DNA from: Actinomycetota bacterium
GTDB taxonomy: Bacteria > Actinomycetota > Actinomycetes > S36-B12 > CAIYMF01
NCBI GenBank assembly: GCA_026393115.1
Contig: JAPLAU010000026.1
Location: 91,921-155,920, forward strand
Direction: 5' to 3'
DNA: 64,000 nucleotides
A program made the translations under genes and the position numbers. Below the pieces are notes generated by a model. The model was not told the DNA's origin. It saw only the letters and a list, made by a program, of their open reading frames with translations, and made no database searches. Positions 27,413-35,652 of the stretch are shown here, in pieces. Each line of letters starts with the position of its first letter. The stretch's first letter is position 1.

Positions 27413-28327
27413 ATGAGCGAGCAGCCGTACCAGATCGGTCAGATCGTCAACGGACACCGCTGGACCGGAGTGGTGTGGGAGCCAGTGACTCTGCCACCGC
27501 CTACGGGGTCACCTTTCACCGCACCGCCGCCTCCTCCATCGGGTCAACCCTTCTGGAAGAAGTGGTGGGTGTGGGTCATCGTCGCGGTGGTACTTCTTGC
27601 ACTCATCGGCGCCATCGGTGCCGGTGGAGGAAGTAAGACCAACTCGACGTCTTCAAGTAGCGCGGCGGCGGTCGTTCCTTCTACGGAACCCTCGTCGCTG
27701 GTGCCCACCGAGCAGCCCACCATTGAGCCGACATCGCAGGCTCCCACCCCAGAGCCGACGACTGAAGCCCCGACGCCCACACCAACCGAGAAGGCGGCCT
27801 CCGACTGGACACCGATTGTGGTGAAGGGTTCGGGGTCGAAGGTCGTGAAGATTGACAAGCCCACTGATCGCGCGGCCATCGTCACGCTCACGCACGACGG
27901 TGAGAGCAACTTCGTAGTGTGGGCTCTTGACTCCGATCTCAAGGAAAGCCAGCTGTTGGTCAACACCATTGGCACCTACAAAGGAACAACCTTGCTCGAC
28001 CCCAACACCGAGGATGTCACGGCCCGATTGAAGATTGAGGCTGACGGCAACTGGACGCTGAAGGTGCAAGATGTCACCAAGGCGCGCGACGTCAACGAGA
28101 GAATTGTCGGAACGGGCGACGATGTGGTGATTTACAGCGGACCAGCGGGGGTTATCGCAGCCGAGGCTCCTTCAGAGGATAACTTCGTGGTCTGGTCGTA
28201 TAGCGACGGCAGTGATCTGTTGTTCAACGAGATTGGTCCGTACAAGGGCGAGAACACGATTTCGGGTGGCCCACTCGTGTTATCAATTCAAGCCGTGGGT
28301 CCGTGGTCGATGAAAGTGGCGCCATAA
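27413..28327 (+). CDS. Membrane-anchored extracytoplasmic protein of unknown function
   Basis: The 304-residue protein has four recognisable parts. A short cytoplasmic N-terminus carries a hydrated Trp-rich motif (QIVNGHRWTGVVWEP), reminiscent of DUF2510-type leaders. One transmembrane helix covers about residues 48-72. A Ser/Thr/Pro-rich linker runs to about residue 135. The extracytoplasmic domain has two similar halves, NFVVWALDSDLKESQLLVNTIG followed by a YKG turn, and NFVVWSYSDGSDLLFNEIGPY. The two halves suggest an internally duplicated beta-sandwich. It is divergent from the sialidase gene across about 100 bases. I do not recognise a named function. Confidence 0.75.
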   Translation: MSEQPYQIGQIVNGHRWTGVVWEPVTLPPPTGSPFTAPPPPPSGQPFWKKWWVWVIVAVVLLALIGAIGAGGGSKTNSTSSSSAAAVVPSTEPSSLVPTEQPTIEPTSQAPTPEPTTEAPTPTPTEKAASDWTPIVVKGSGSKVVKIDKPTDRAAIVTLTHDGESNFVVWALDSDLKESQLLVNTIGTYKGTTLLDPNTEDVTARLKIEADGNWTLKVQDVTKARDVNERIVGTGDDVVIYSGPAGVIAAEAPSEDNFVVWSYSDGSDLLFNEIGPYKGENTISGGPLVLSIQAVGPWSMKVAP

Positions 28328-28382
28328 CCCACGGGGACCTACGACAGTGGCGTTGCGCGCCCGTTAGGGGCACGATAGGCGC

Positions 28383-29903
28383 GTGGCCACTTCACCGATG
28401 AGTGCACAGGACTCCTTGTGGCTGACCATGGATCGGCCGAACAACCTCATGGTGATCGACGGGGCGATGGTGCTGTCCGAACAGGTCAGTCTTGCCAGTG
28501 TCAAAGGGGTGCTGGGTGACGCCGGCGATCGGTTCCCCGTGTTCGGTCGACGAGCGATTCACACGGGTCAGTCATGGCTGTGGGAAGACGATCCGCACTT
28601 CGACATTGACCAGCACGTGCACGACATCCTGCTCGGCGGCACGGCCGATATGAAGGCGTTGCAGGAGTTTGTTGCCGAGCAACGCAGTAAGCCACTTGAT
28701 CGCGAGCGGCCGCTGTGGCATGTCTATCTGGTCAATGGGGTGATATTTGATGACGGTTCGGTGGGCTGCGCGATTGTGTCGCGGTTCCACCACGCCATTG
28801 CCGACGGAGTGCGGATTACTCAGGTAATGCTCGGAATGTGCGAGGTGGCCGACGGAGCGACAGTTCCGACCGTGGGTCGTCGCCAGGGCGACGGGGGTGG
28901 TGGGTTCAATCCAGTGTCAGCCGCAACCGATGCTGCCGCAGAGGCCGCCCGCGTTTCGCTGACGGTGGCCGGCACGGCAACGGGTGTCGCAGTTAACGCG
29001 GCGGGCGCAGCGGTTGATGCCGCTAAGTCACCTTCTCGTTTGCTGGGCGCGATGGCCGGCTTGGTGCGCAGCGGAGTGGGCGGCGTCGAAGATGGCGTCG
29101 AGATGATCCGTCATCCCGATCGTCTCCTTGATGCATTGGAACTACTAGGGGCGGCTGAGCACCGCAGTGTGAATGACCTCGCCTCCGTGACCAAGTTACT
29201 TCTCACCGACAGCGGCAGCACGGTGTGGACAGGAATTCCCGGCACCCGAAAGGCCGTAGCGTGGTCGGCGCCGATTTCTCTCGCGCAGATCAAGTCCATC
29301 GGCCGCGCCCACAATGCGACGGTGAACGACGTGCTACTCACCGCCGTTGCAGGTGGGCTGCGTCGCTATCTCGCGAACTACGGCGAATCACTCGACGAGG
29401 TCGTGTGGATGGTGCCGGTGAATCTCAAACCATTCGAGGACAACCTGCCCGAAGACTTGGGAAACTACTTCGCACTCGTCATGCTTCCCATGCCCCTGCA
29501 TCACGAATCCCATGACGAGGCTCTGGCCGACATGCACCACCGCATGTCGCGTATTAAGAACTCCGACGAGGCAGCGTTGACGTTTGGGGTGCAGCAGGCG
29601 GTGTCAATGTCACCGGGGTCGCTCGCGTCGTTCCTCACCAACTTCTTCGCCAACAAAGCGGTCGGTGTCCTCACCAACGTGCCTGGCCCCAGCGGTCCGA
29701 TGACATTCGCAGGTGCGCCGGTGGTGCAGATTGTGGGATTCGCCCCATGTTCGGGTGAACAGCCGATGACGGCGACGATCTTCAGCTACGACGGTGCAGT
29801 CACCGTGGGATTCGCGACCGATGCCGGATTGGTGCCCAATCCTGACGTGCTGGCTGAACTTGTTGTCGATGTGATCGAGCAGATGGCTCAACCGGACTCC
29901 TAA
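28383..29903 (+). CDS. Wax ester synthase/diacylglycerol acyltransferase (WS/DGAT)
   Basis: This 506-residue enzyme makes storage wax esters or triacylglycerol from acyl-CoA. The active-site HHxxxDG motif is FHHAIADGV. The conserved NDVLLTAVAGGLRRYL and LTNVPGPSGPMTFAG segments of the C-terminal half are complete. A middle segment of about 60 residues (residues 170-230) is Ala-rich and probably helical. The annotated start is GTG; an ATG five codons downstream (28398) is an alternative. A methyltransferase gene begins 6 bases after the stop, so the two may be one transcript. Confidence 0.92.
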   Translation: MATSPMSAQDSLWLTMDRPNNLMVIDGAMVLSEQVSLASVKGVLGDAGDRFPVFGRRAIHTGQSWLWEDDPHFDIDQHVHDILLGGTADMKALQEFVAEQRSKPLDRERPLWHVYLVNGVIFDDGSVGCAIVSRFHHAIADGVRITQVMLGMCEVADGATVPTVGRRQGDGGGGFNPVSAATDAAAEAARVSLTVAGTATGVAVNAAGAAVDAAKSPSRLLGAMAGLVRSGVGGVEDGVEMIRHPDRLLDALELLGAAEHRSVNDLASVTKLLLTDSGSTVWTGIPGTRKAVAWSAPISLAQIKSIGRAHNATVNDVLLTAVAGGLRRYLANYGESLDEVVWMVPVNLKPFEDNLPEDLGNYFALVMLPMPLHHESHDEALADMHHRMSRIKNSDEAALTFGVQQAVSMSPGSLASFLTNFFANKAVGVLTNVPGPSGPMTFAGAPVVQIVGFAPCSGEQPMTATIFSYDGAVTVGFATDAGLVPNPDVLAELVVDVIEQMAQPDS

Positions 29904-29909
29904 ACAGGC

Positions 29910-30647
29910 GTGAGTCGCCGTTATCGGGCACCATGGGGGGGTGCGGAAATGTGGCGGGAACCACCGGTGAATCCTCGTGACTATTGGCAGATGTTTTGCG
30001 CACGGGGGTGGCGGCTGCCGTACACGCACTTTCGTGAGGCGCACGCATTCGACCTTCGCCGGGGCACAGACACCGCAACTCGATTGGCGCGCGAGCAGTA
30101 CGACGCCGAAGGCGACACCTTCGAACACTCCACGTTTTACGGAGCTGCGTGGACGTCGGTGATTGAACAATGGTTCGACTGGGTCGCTGAGCGGGTCGGT
30201 CCTGAGCTGAGCAGTCGCACATTCGTCGACATTGGGTGCGGCAAGGGGAAGGTGCTCATCGTGTGGGCAGAGAAGGCAGCCCGCTCGGGCGCCTCAATGC
30301 CCATCTGCGGCATTGAGTATTACGCGCCGCTTGCCGATATTGCTCGCTCGAACATCGAACACGTCGGTTTGGCTGAGCGAATCGAGGTGATCACCGCCGA
30401 TGCGCTCAACGTCGATCCGGAGGTCTACGGCCGGCGCCCCGTGGTGTTTCTCTTCAATCCCTTCGATGCCGACGTGATGCGACCGTTCATCGAGCGCGTG
30501 GCTGCACTCGATCCGCTCGTCATCTATGCGAACCCGGTTCATGGCGATGTGTTCGAGCAACGTGGATTCAACTGCCTGCACGAAACCTCGGGCTGGCACA
30601 ACGGACTGTTGGTGCGCGCCTATGAACGCACCGCAACTTCCGACTAG
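29910..30647 (+). CDS. Class I SAM-dependent methyltransferase
   Basis: The 245-residue protein has a GTG start, with an internal ATG at 29949 as an alternative. SAM-binding motif I is FVDIGCGKGKVLIVWAE, with the acidic end of strand 2 at GIEYYAPLADIA and motif for strand 4 at VVFLFNPFDADVM. The sequence NPFD at the post-motif II position is unusual against the NPPY of N6-adenine methylases. A similar FNPF occurs in uncharacterised actinobacterial and plant-type proteins. The substrate is unknown. It follows WS/DGAT by 6 bases and ends with a 4-base overlap of stops with the convergent SRPBCC gene. Confidence 0.82.
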   Translation: MSRRYRAPWGGAEMWREPPVNPRDYWQMFCARGWRLPYTHFREAHAFDLRRGTDTATRLAREQYDAEGDTFEHSTFYGAAWTSVIEQWFDWVAERVGPELSSRTFVDIGCGKGKVLIVWAEKAARSGASMPICGIEYYAPLADIARSNIEHVGLAERIEVITADALNVDPEVYGRRPVVFLFNPFDADVMRPFIERVAALDPLVIYANPVHGDVFEQRGFNCLHETSGWHNGLLVRAYERTATSD

Positions 30648-31123
30648 CGCGCACCAAACTCGGTCGTGAGCTTTGCCAGCGTCTGTTCCATCGTGGCGCG
30701 ATTGCGTTCGGCGGCATCGACGCCGCGTCCCACGAAGAGCCCAGAGGGTTTGACCAGCGCGCCCTGCACACCGTCGCGAAGATCGGTCCAGGTCTCAGTG
30801 ACGCGCGTGCCACCGTCGGGCAGCGCTTCAACCGAGTAGGCCCATCGGCTCAGGGTCACCGGCCCAAGTTTCACTTCGAACGCGAACTCGCGCTCAGGGT
30901 CGGCAGTGACCACCCGACATGAGGTCGACCACGGAATCCACAGTCGGTTGCGGCCGGTGAAACGATCACCCACTTGCCACGCACCGGTGCCACTGCGACG
31001 CACAGCGCCTGCTGCCTCGGGACTCCAACGCGCGTACGCGGTGGGGTCGCTGACCGCGGCCCACACGTCAGCGACCGACGCCGCTACGGTCGTGCTGACC
31101 ACCACCGTGGCTGAACTGGTCAT
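30644..31123 (-). CDS. SRPBCC (START/polyketide cyclase-like) family protein
   Basis: This 159-residue hydrophobic-ligand-binding helix-grip protein begins VVVSTTVAASVADVWAAVSDPTAYARWSPE, typical of the family. The middle is RNRLWIPWSTSCRVVTADP. It begins 3 bases after the CFA-type methyltransferase stop and is in line with it and its FAD partner, suggesting one operon. A role in binding or handling a lipid intermediate is possible but not shown. Confidence 0.83.
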   Translation of the reverse strand: MTSSATVVVSTTVAASVADVWAAVSDPTAYARWSPEAAGAVRRSGTGAWQVGDRFTGRNRLWIPWSTSCRVVTADPEREFAFEVKLGPVTLSRWAYSVEALPDGGTRVTETWTDLRDGVQGALVKPSGLFVGRGVDAAERNRATMEQTLAKLTTEFGAR

Positions 31124-31126
31124 GCC

Positions 31127-32386
31127 TTAGACGACCGGAGTCACGGTGCGCGTTTCAAGCTGCGGGCGAAGCGGCATTCCGCTGTCACCCTCGTTGTCGG
31201 TACGCGTGGCGAGAACCTGGTGCAACTGAATGACGTTCCTGTCGAAGCCCACGCGACTCGCGGCCATGTAGAGACGCCACACGCGCGCCTTACCCGGGCC
31301 AACTTCGGCGACCGCTTCGTCCCAGTGGTCTTCAAGGTTCTGACACCAGTCGCGCAACGTCATTGCGTAGTGCTCACGCAGGTTCTCTGTGTGCTGAAGC
31401 TCGAGTTGTTCCTGCTCGATTGCCTCGGTGATTTGACTCACAGGAACCAACTCGCCGTCTGGGAACACGTAGCGGTTGATGAATCCGTTGATGTTCTGCG
31501 TGCGCTGCTTCGTGTCGGAGCGCGTGATGCAGTGATTGAGTAGCCGGCCCCCTGGCTTCAACCGTGTACGAATGAAGGAGAAGTACGACGGGTAATTCTT
31601 GGAACCAATGTGCTCGGTGAGACCGATCGACGCGACGGCATCGAAGCCGCTTTCTTGCACGGCGCGGTAGTCGGAGAAACGAATTTGCGCGCGGTCGCTC
31701 AGGCCGAGGGCTTCAATGCGGCGCTGACCGTATTCGGCCTGCTGCGCAGAGAGTGTGGCACCGATGGTGGTGACGCCGTAGTACTGCGCGGCGTGAAGAC
31801 TGAAGCCACCCCAGCCACACCCGATATCGAGAACGCGCATGCCCGGCTCGAGTCCGAGCTTGCGGCACACGAGATCGAACTTCTCTTCCTGTGCCTGTTC
31901 CAAGGTCGAGTCGAGGGTGGGGTAGACGGCGCATGTGTACGCCATTGACGGGCCGAGTACCCACTCGTAGAACGTGTTCGACACGTCGTAGTGGTGGCTG
32001 ATGACCTCGGCATCACGCTTGCGCGAGTGTTGGCGCCGGGTGACTCGGGCTTCCTCCTGCGGAGGCTCAGGACGTTTCAAGGCGAAGGGGGCGAGTTCGC
32101 GCACGATCTTGGCTTTGTCGGCCACACTCACTTGAGGCTTACGTACATCCCACAGGCGGCTGAGGGCCGTGTAGGCATCACCGACAATCTCAACGTCGCC
32201 CGCGACGTAGGCACGGGCAAGACCTAACTGCCCTGGTGACGAGGCGAAGTACGACACCGCGCGTGGATTGCGCAACTCAATACGCACATCGGCACCCGGC
32301 TGACCAGCGCGGCTTCCGTCATAGGCAATGAACTCGACGTCGGAGTCGTTGCCCGCGACAAGTGCAAAAATATCTGCCAACTTCAT
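31127..32386 (-). CDS. tmsB: Cyclopropane-fatty-acyl-phospholipid synthase family methyltransferase, probably 10-methylene fatty acid synthase
   Basis: The 419-residue protein transfers a one-carbon unit from SAM to the double bond of an unsaturated phospholipid acyl chain. The SAM motif is VLDIGCGWGGFSLHAAQYYG, and the family signature SVGLTEHIGSKNYPSYF-like region is present as ASIGLTEHIGSKNYPSYFSF. The N-terminal SCP2-like part is also present. In actinomycetes a CFA-like enzyme next to an FAD oxidoreductase makes 10-methyl fatty acids such as tuberculostearic acid (BfaB/TmsB with BfaA/TmsA). The adjacent gene 39 bases upstream is exactly such an oxidoreductase, which is why this role is preferred over plain cyclopropanation. 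Confidence 0.82.
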   Translation of the reverse strand: MKLADIFALVAGNDSDVEFIAYDGSRAGQPGADVRIELRNPRAVSYFASSPGQLGLARAYVAGDVEIVGDAYTALSRLWDVRKPQVSVADKAKIVRELAPFALKRPEPPQEEARVTRRQHSRKRDAEVISHHYDVSNTFYEWVLGPSMAYTCAVYPTLDSTLEQAQEEKFDLVCRKLGLEPGMRVLDIGCGWGGFSLHAAQYYGVTTIGATLSAQQAEYGQRRIEALGLSDRAQIRFSDYRAVQESGFDAVASIGLTEHIGSKNYPSYFSFIRTRLKPGGRLLNHCITRSDTKQRTQNINGFINRYVFPDGELVPVSQITEAIEQEQLELQHTENLREHYAMTLRDWCQNLEDHWDEAVAEVGPGKARVWRLYMAASRVGFDRNVIQLHQVLATRTDNEGDSGMPLRPQLETRTVTPVV

Positions 32387-32425
32387 TCGAGAACTCCCTG
32401 CTGCTCGATGCCTGATTCCGAGTGG

Positions 32426-33817
32426 TCAGGCCCGTCTGACGCACTTTTCGTACATTCCTGCAAACCGTCCGGATGGATCGTACTTCTCCTTGAGCATGTC
32501 GTACGTCGGACCACCGTATAACTGCGCGAACGTGTCGCGGTCGTAGTACGACGTGGAATAGAGCGACTTGCGGCCACCCAGTTCGGTAACGACTTCTTCG
32601 ATGCGGCGATTGATCAGGCCATCGGCCGGGTCACCGCCGTCGGGACGCGGCACCGTCGACCAAAAACCGACGTTGATGTAGGTCGTGGCGGGGTTCAATT
32701 CGTACAAGGGCCACACCACATTGGGGTTGCGCTGCTTGAGGGGGCAGAGCCACACCGGCTCGATGCCGACCTCGCGGTGGAAGAACTCGAGGAACGCAGG
32801 CAGTACCTCGACCGGAACTTCAATGTCTTGCACTACGGGCTCGCGTTGAGGTTGACGCTTGAGCGTGGCCATCTTTCCAGAGACGTTTGTTTTGCGGTCG
32901 AAGGCCACTAACTTCCAGTACACGTCGCTGCGCAATTTCTCTTTCGGCCAGAACCTGCGGATGCGGGGGTTCTGCGCACCGAAGGCGCGCGAGCACCAGA
33001 ACCAGTCGGTGTCCCAGCGCCAGAGGTAATCGTGAGTGGTGAGCAGGTCAGTCTTGCGCTGCTGAATCGAGCGGTAGTAGATCTGCATGCCGGTGTAGTC
33101 ACTCGGAATCTGTCCGATCGGGGGTGCGTCGTCATAACGACCGAGGGTCAGGTAGTGCTCGGTGTCAGAGAACACGGTGCCGTCGACGTAATCGACGTGC
33201 TCACCTTCCCACTGGTGACTGGCAACGACCTGAGCGAGTGCGTCGGCGATTGCTTGCGCCGATTCGAATCGAATGTGGCGCAGCGCGACGAAAGGTGCTG
33301 CCTGTTCGAGTTCAATGCGCAGGCGGGTGGCGTAGCCGAGTGAGCCGTACGAATTGGGAAAGCCATAGAACAGGTCTCGGTGCTCGTTGTCGGGTCGAGC
33401 GGTGACGATCTCGCCGTTGCCGGTGAGGATGTCCATCTCGACGACTGACTCGTGCGGGCAGCCGTTGCGGAAGGAAGCCGACTCAATTCCCATGCCAGTA
33501 ACGGCGCCGCCGAGGGTGATGGTGCGTAGTTGCGGCACGCACAAGGGTGCGAGACCGAAGGGCAGGGTGGCTGCCGTGAGGTGTTCGTAGGTGGTCATGC
33601 CCAGTACGTCGGCGGTGCGGGCCTCGCGGTCGATGCTCAGAACACCGTCGAGAGCCGCGACATCAAGTCCGGCGACAGGTGATTCATCGCGAGCGCGAAA
33701 GAGATTGGACGTGCGTTTCGCCAGGCGAACCCGCTCGTGTGCGGGGATCGCACGGAACTGACTCTGCAGACTCTCGACGATGGCGTCGTAGTCGGAGAAT
33801 GAGGTGGTCGCGGGCAC
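32426..33817 (-). CDS. tmsA: FAD-binding oxidoreductase, probable 10-methylene fatty acid reductase
   Basis: This is a 463-residue protein of the PCMH/GlcD-like FAD fold. The FAD-binding region is at PFGLAPLCVPQLRTITLGG and GMGIESASFRNGCPHESVV. The middle holds long aromatic segments (YLWRWDTDWFWCSRAFG), and the C-terminal region resembles the actinobacterial partner of CFA-type methyltransferases. In the characterised pair the flavoprotein reduces the 10-methylene group to 10-methyl with NADPH. Gene order (FAD protein first, methyltransferase 39 bases downstream) matches. Other members of this fold include DprE1-like and aldonolactone oxidases, so the assignment rests partly on context. Confidence 0.8.
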   Translation of the reverse strand: MPATTSFSDYDAIVESLQSQFRAIPAHERVRLAKRTSNLFRARDESPVAGLDVAALDGVLSIDREARTADVLGMTTYEHLTAATLPFGLAPLCVPQLRTITLGGAVTGMGIESASFRNGCPHESVVEMDILTGNGEIVTARPDNEHRDLFYGFPNSYGSLGYATRLRIELEQAAPFVALRHIRFESAQAIADALAQVVASHQWEGEHVDYVDGTVFSDTEHYLTLGRYDDAPPIGQIPSDYTGMQIYYRSIQQRKTDLLTTHDYLWRWDTDWFWCSRAFGAQNPRIRRFWPKEKLRSDVYWKLVAFDRKTNVSGKMATLKRQPQREPVVQDIEVPVEVLPAFLEFFHREVGIEPVWLCPLKQRNPNVVWPLYELNPATTYINVGFWSTVPRPDGGDPADGLINRRIEEVVTELGGRKSLYSTSYYDRDTFAQLYGGPTYDMLKEKYDPSGRFAGMYEKCVRRA

Positions 33818-33895
33818 CTGCTTAGGTTAGTGGTGGCGATGCGTCCGCGTGCCAGTACCCGCACACTGAGCGGCCACTGACTGATGCGTCGGCCG

Positions 33896-34708
33896 TTATC
33901 GCTCGTCGACCGCGTGGCCACCGTGTAGTTGCCATGCGCGCACACCGCCCACAATTCCTGCGGTATTCGGAACGATGACGACGTCGTCACCGAGTCGGGT
34001 GAGTTGGCTCGCCACGATCTTGCGACCGTTTCCGCCACCGATGTAGAGGCGATCCCACAGGAACATGGGACGTAGTGCTTCGACCATCGTGCGTACGCGA
34101 CGTGACCAGAATGCGTCACCGAGTCGACGACGTTCGTGTTCGCCGATGTAGGTGTCGTACGACAGTCCCCAGCGCACCGGCGCTTGCGACATCTCAATGT
34201 GCGGTGCGAGCCGACCGCCGTCGAAGATGGCGCAGCCCAGACCAGTTCCGAGAGTGAGCATCAGTTCGTAGCCTGCACCCGACACAGCACCTGCGCCGTG
34301 CACCTCAGCGTCGTTGAGCACGATCGTGGGCATATCGAAAGCCTGAATGAGAGCGCGTCGCGCATCGAATCCGTGCCACTGCTCGACGAGCGAGGGATCG
34401 ACACGACTGCGTGGTCCGCGCACCGTGACGTAGTGCGGTGTCGACACGACCACGCCGTGACGCACCATTCCGGGAAGCCCAACGGTGGCGCGCTGCGCTT
34501 GCGGAAGTTGGCTTGCCAGGTCGGCCAAGGTGGCGATGAAGCGGTCAGTTGTGAGCGGGTAGGGCGTTGGAACTCGGATCGGGTGTGCGCGCATGGTGCC
34601 GGCCTCGTCGAGCACCGAACCTTTGATACCGCCTCCGCCGCAATCGATGGCGAGGGTTGACGTGGTGTCGCTACCGGAATGGCCCGTGGTGTGACGTGCT
34701 GAGTTCAT
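33896..34708 (-). CDS. ROK-family sugar kinase, polyphosphate-glucokinase-like
   Basis: The 270-residue ROK/ASKHA-fold kinase has phosphate-1 motif LAIDCGGGGIKGSV, catalytic-region VLNDAEVHGAGA with the conserved Asp, and phosphate-2 motif LGTGLGCAIFDGG. This spacing and the TLGTGLG sequence resemble actinobacterial polyphosphate/ATP glucokinase. The first motif has GGGGIKG instead of the common GGTGIKG or GGSGIKG. It lies 3 bases downstream of the IclR gene on the same strand, so the pair is probably cotranscribed and the kinase may be under local IclR control. Confidence 0.82.
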   Translation of the reverse strand: MNSARHTTGHSGSDTTSTLAIDCGGGGIKGSVLDEAGTMRAHPIRVPTPYPLTTDRFIATLADLASQLPQAQRATVGLPGMVRHGVVVSTPHYVTVRGPRSRVDPSLVEQWHGFDARRALIQAFDMPTIVLNDAEVHGAGAVSGAGYELMLTLGTGLGCAIFDGGRLAPHIEMSQAPVRWGLSYDTYIGEHERRRLGDAFWSRRVRTMVEALRPMFLWDRLYIGGGNGRKIVASQLTRLGDDVVIVPNTAGIVGGVRAWQLHGGHAVDER

Positions 34709-34711
34709 CTG

Positions 34712-35494
34712 TCAGACCTTCTCGTCTGCCGGCGCGCGCAACGCAAGAGAGGCAGCGTCGGCGGCGGCGCGCACGGCAGCAATAGCGCCCCAACGCGCGG
34801 GTTCGTCGAAGCGGTAGACAGGCCCGGCAGTTCCAATAGCAGCGACGACGCCATTGTCATCGCTGATGGCAGCGGCACAGCCCCACACGCCTTCGTCGAA
34901 CTCGTCGAATGACTCGGTCCAGCCGTTTTCGGAGACGCGTGCGAGTGCTTCGTCGGACAGTGCCTCGATCATGCGTTCGTCGGTGAGGGTGGGAAGTACG
35001 TCAGCGAGGTAGCTGGCGCGTCGATCGTCGGGAAGGGCGGCGAGAAGCACGCGACCAGCAGAGCCAACGTGCATCGGCATGGTCTGACCGAGTTCGACTT
35101 GCAGGCGAACGGGGTGTCGACTCTCGGCCCGATCAATGCACACGGTCGCGGCATCGCCGGCGCGGCGCATCAGGATGGCTGACTCATCGGAGGTGTCGCG
35201 CAGTGCTTGCAAGTGCGGGCGAGCAGCGTTGACGAGTGACGTGTCGGTGTCGACGGCAGCGCGTCCGACCGCGTTGGCGCGAGGGCCGAGTCGATAGAGG
35301 TGGTCGCCGCCGGGTGCAGGTTCGACGAGTCCTTCCTCGCGCAACAGAGTGATGTAGCGGTAGGCGCTCGAGAGTGGAATGCCGACGTGGGCGCTGAGTT
35401 CGGAAACGGTCCAGGTAGGTCGACCCGTGTCGAAGGCGAGCAGAACGCGCAGCAGTTTCCTACCGCTGCTTCCATCGGTTCGGCGGGCGCTCAC
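34712..35494 (-). CDS. IclR family transcriptional regulator
   Basis: The protein has 260 residues with a GTG start. The N-terminal winged helix (TVSELSAHVGIPLSSAYRYITLLREEGLV) is followed by an IclR effector-binding domain (RVLLAALPDDRRASYLADV; GVWGCAAAISDDNGVVAAIG). It is upstream of and nearly touching the ROK kinase gene. The effector is likely a small acid or sugar derivative, but none can be named. No clear operator was found in the short region to the divergent secreted-protein gene. Confidence 0.9.
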   Translation of the reverse strand: MSARRTDGSSGRKLLRVLLAFDTGRPTWTVSELSAHVGIPLSSAYRYITLLREEGLVEPAPGGDHLYRLGPRANAVGRAAVDTDTSLVNAARPHLQALRDTSDESAILMRRAGDAATVCIDRAESRHPVRLQVELGQTMPMHVGSAGRVLLAALPDDRRASYLADVLPTLTDERMIEALSDEALARVSENGWTESFDEFDEGVWGCAAAISDDNGVVAAIGTAGPVYRFDEPARWGAIAAVRAAADAASLALRAPADEKV

Positions 35495-35652
35495 GGCGGT
35501 CAGCCTACCGGCGGAGGGTGTCGTGGGGGTCGTTCCTGGTCATCCAGCCTTCAGCAGCGAATTCACGGGAAGAGGGGCCGAAGGTCCTGCGCGACTGAGG
35601 TGCGAGTGGTTGACCATGAAATCAACGGTCCATTCACGAACTGAGGATCCTG

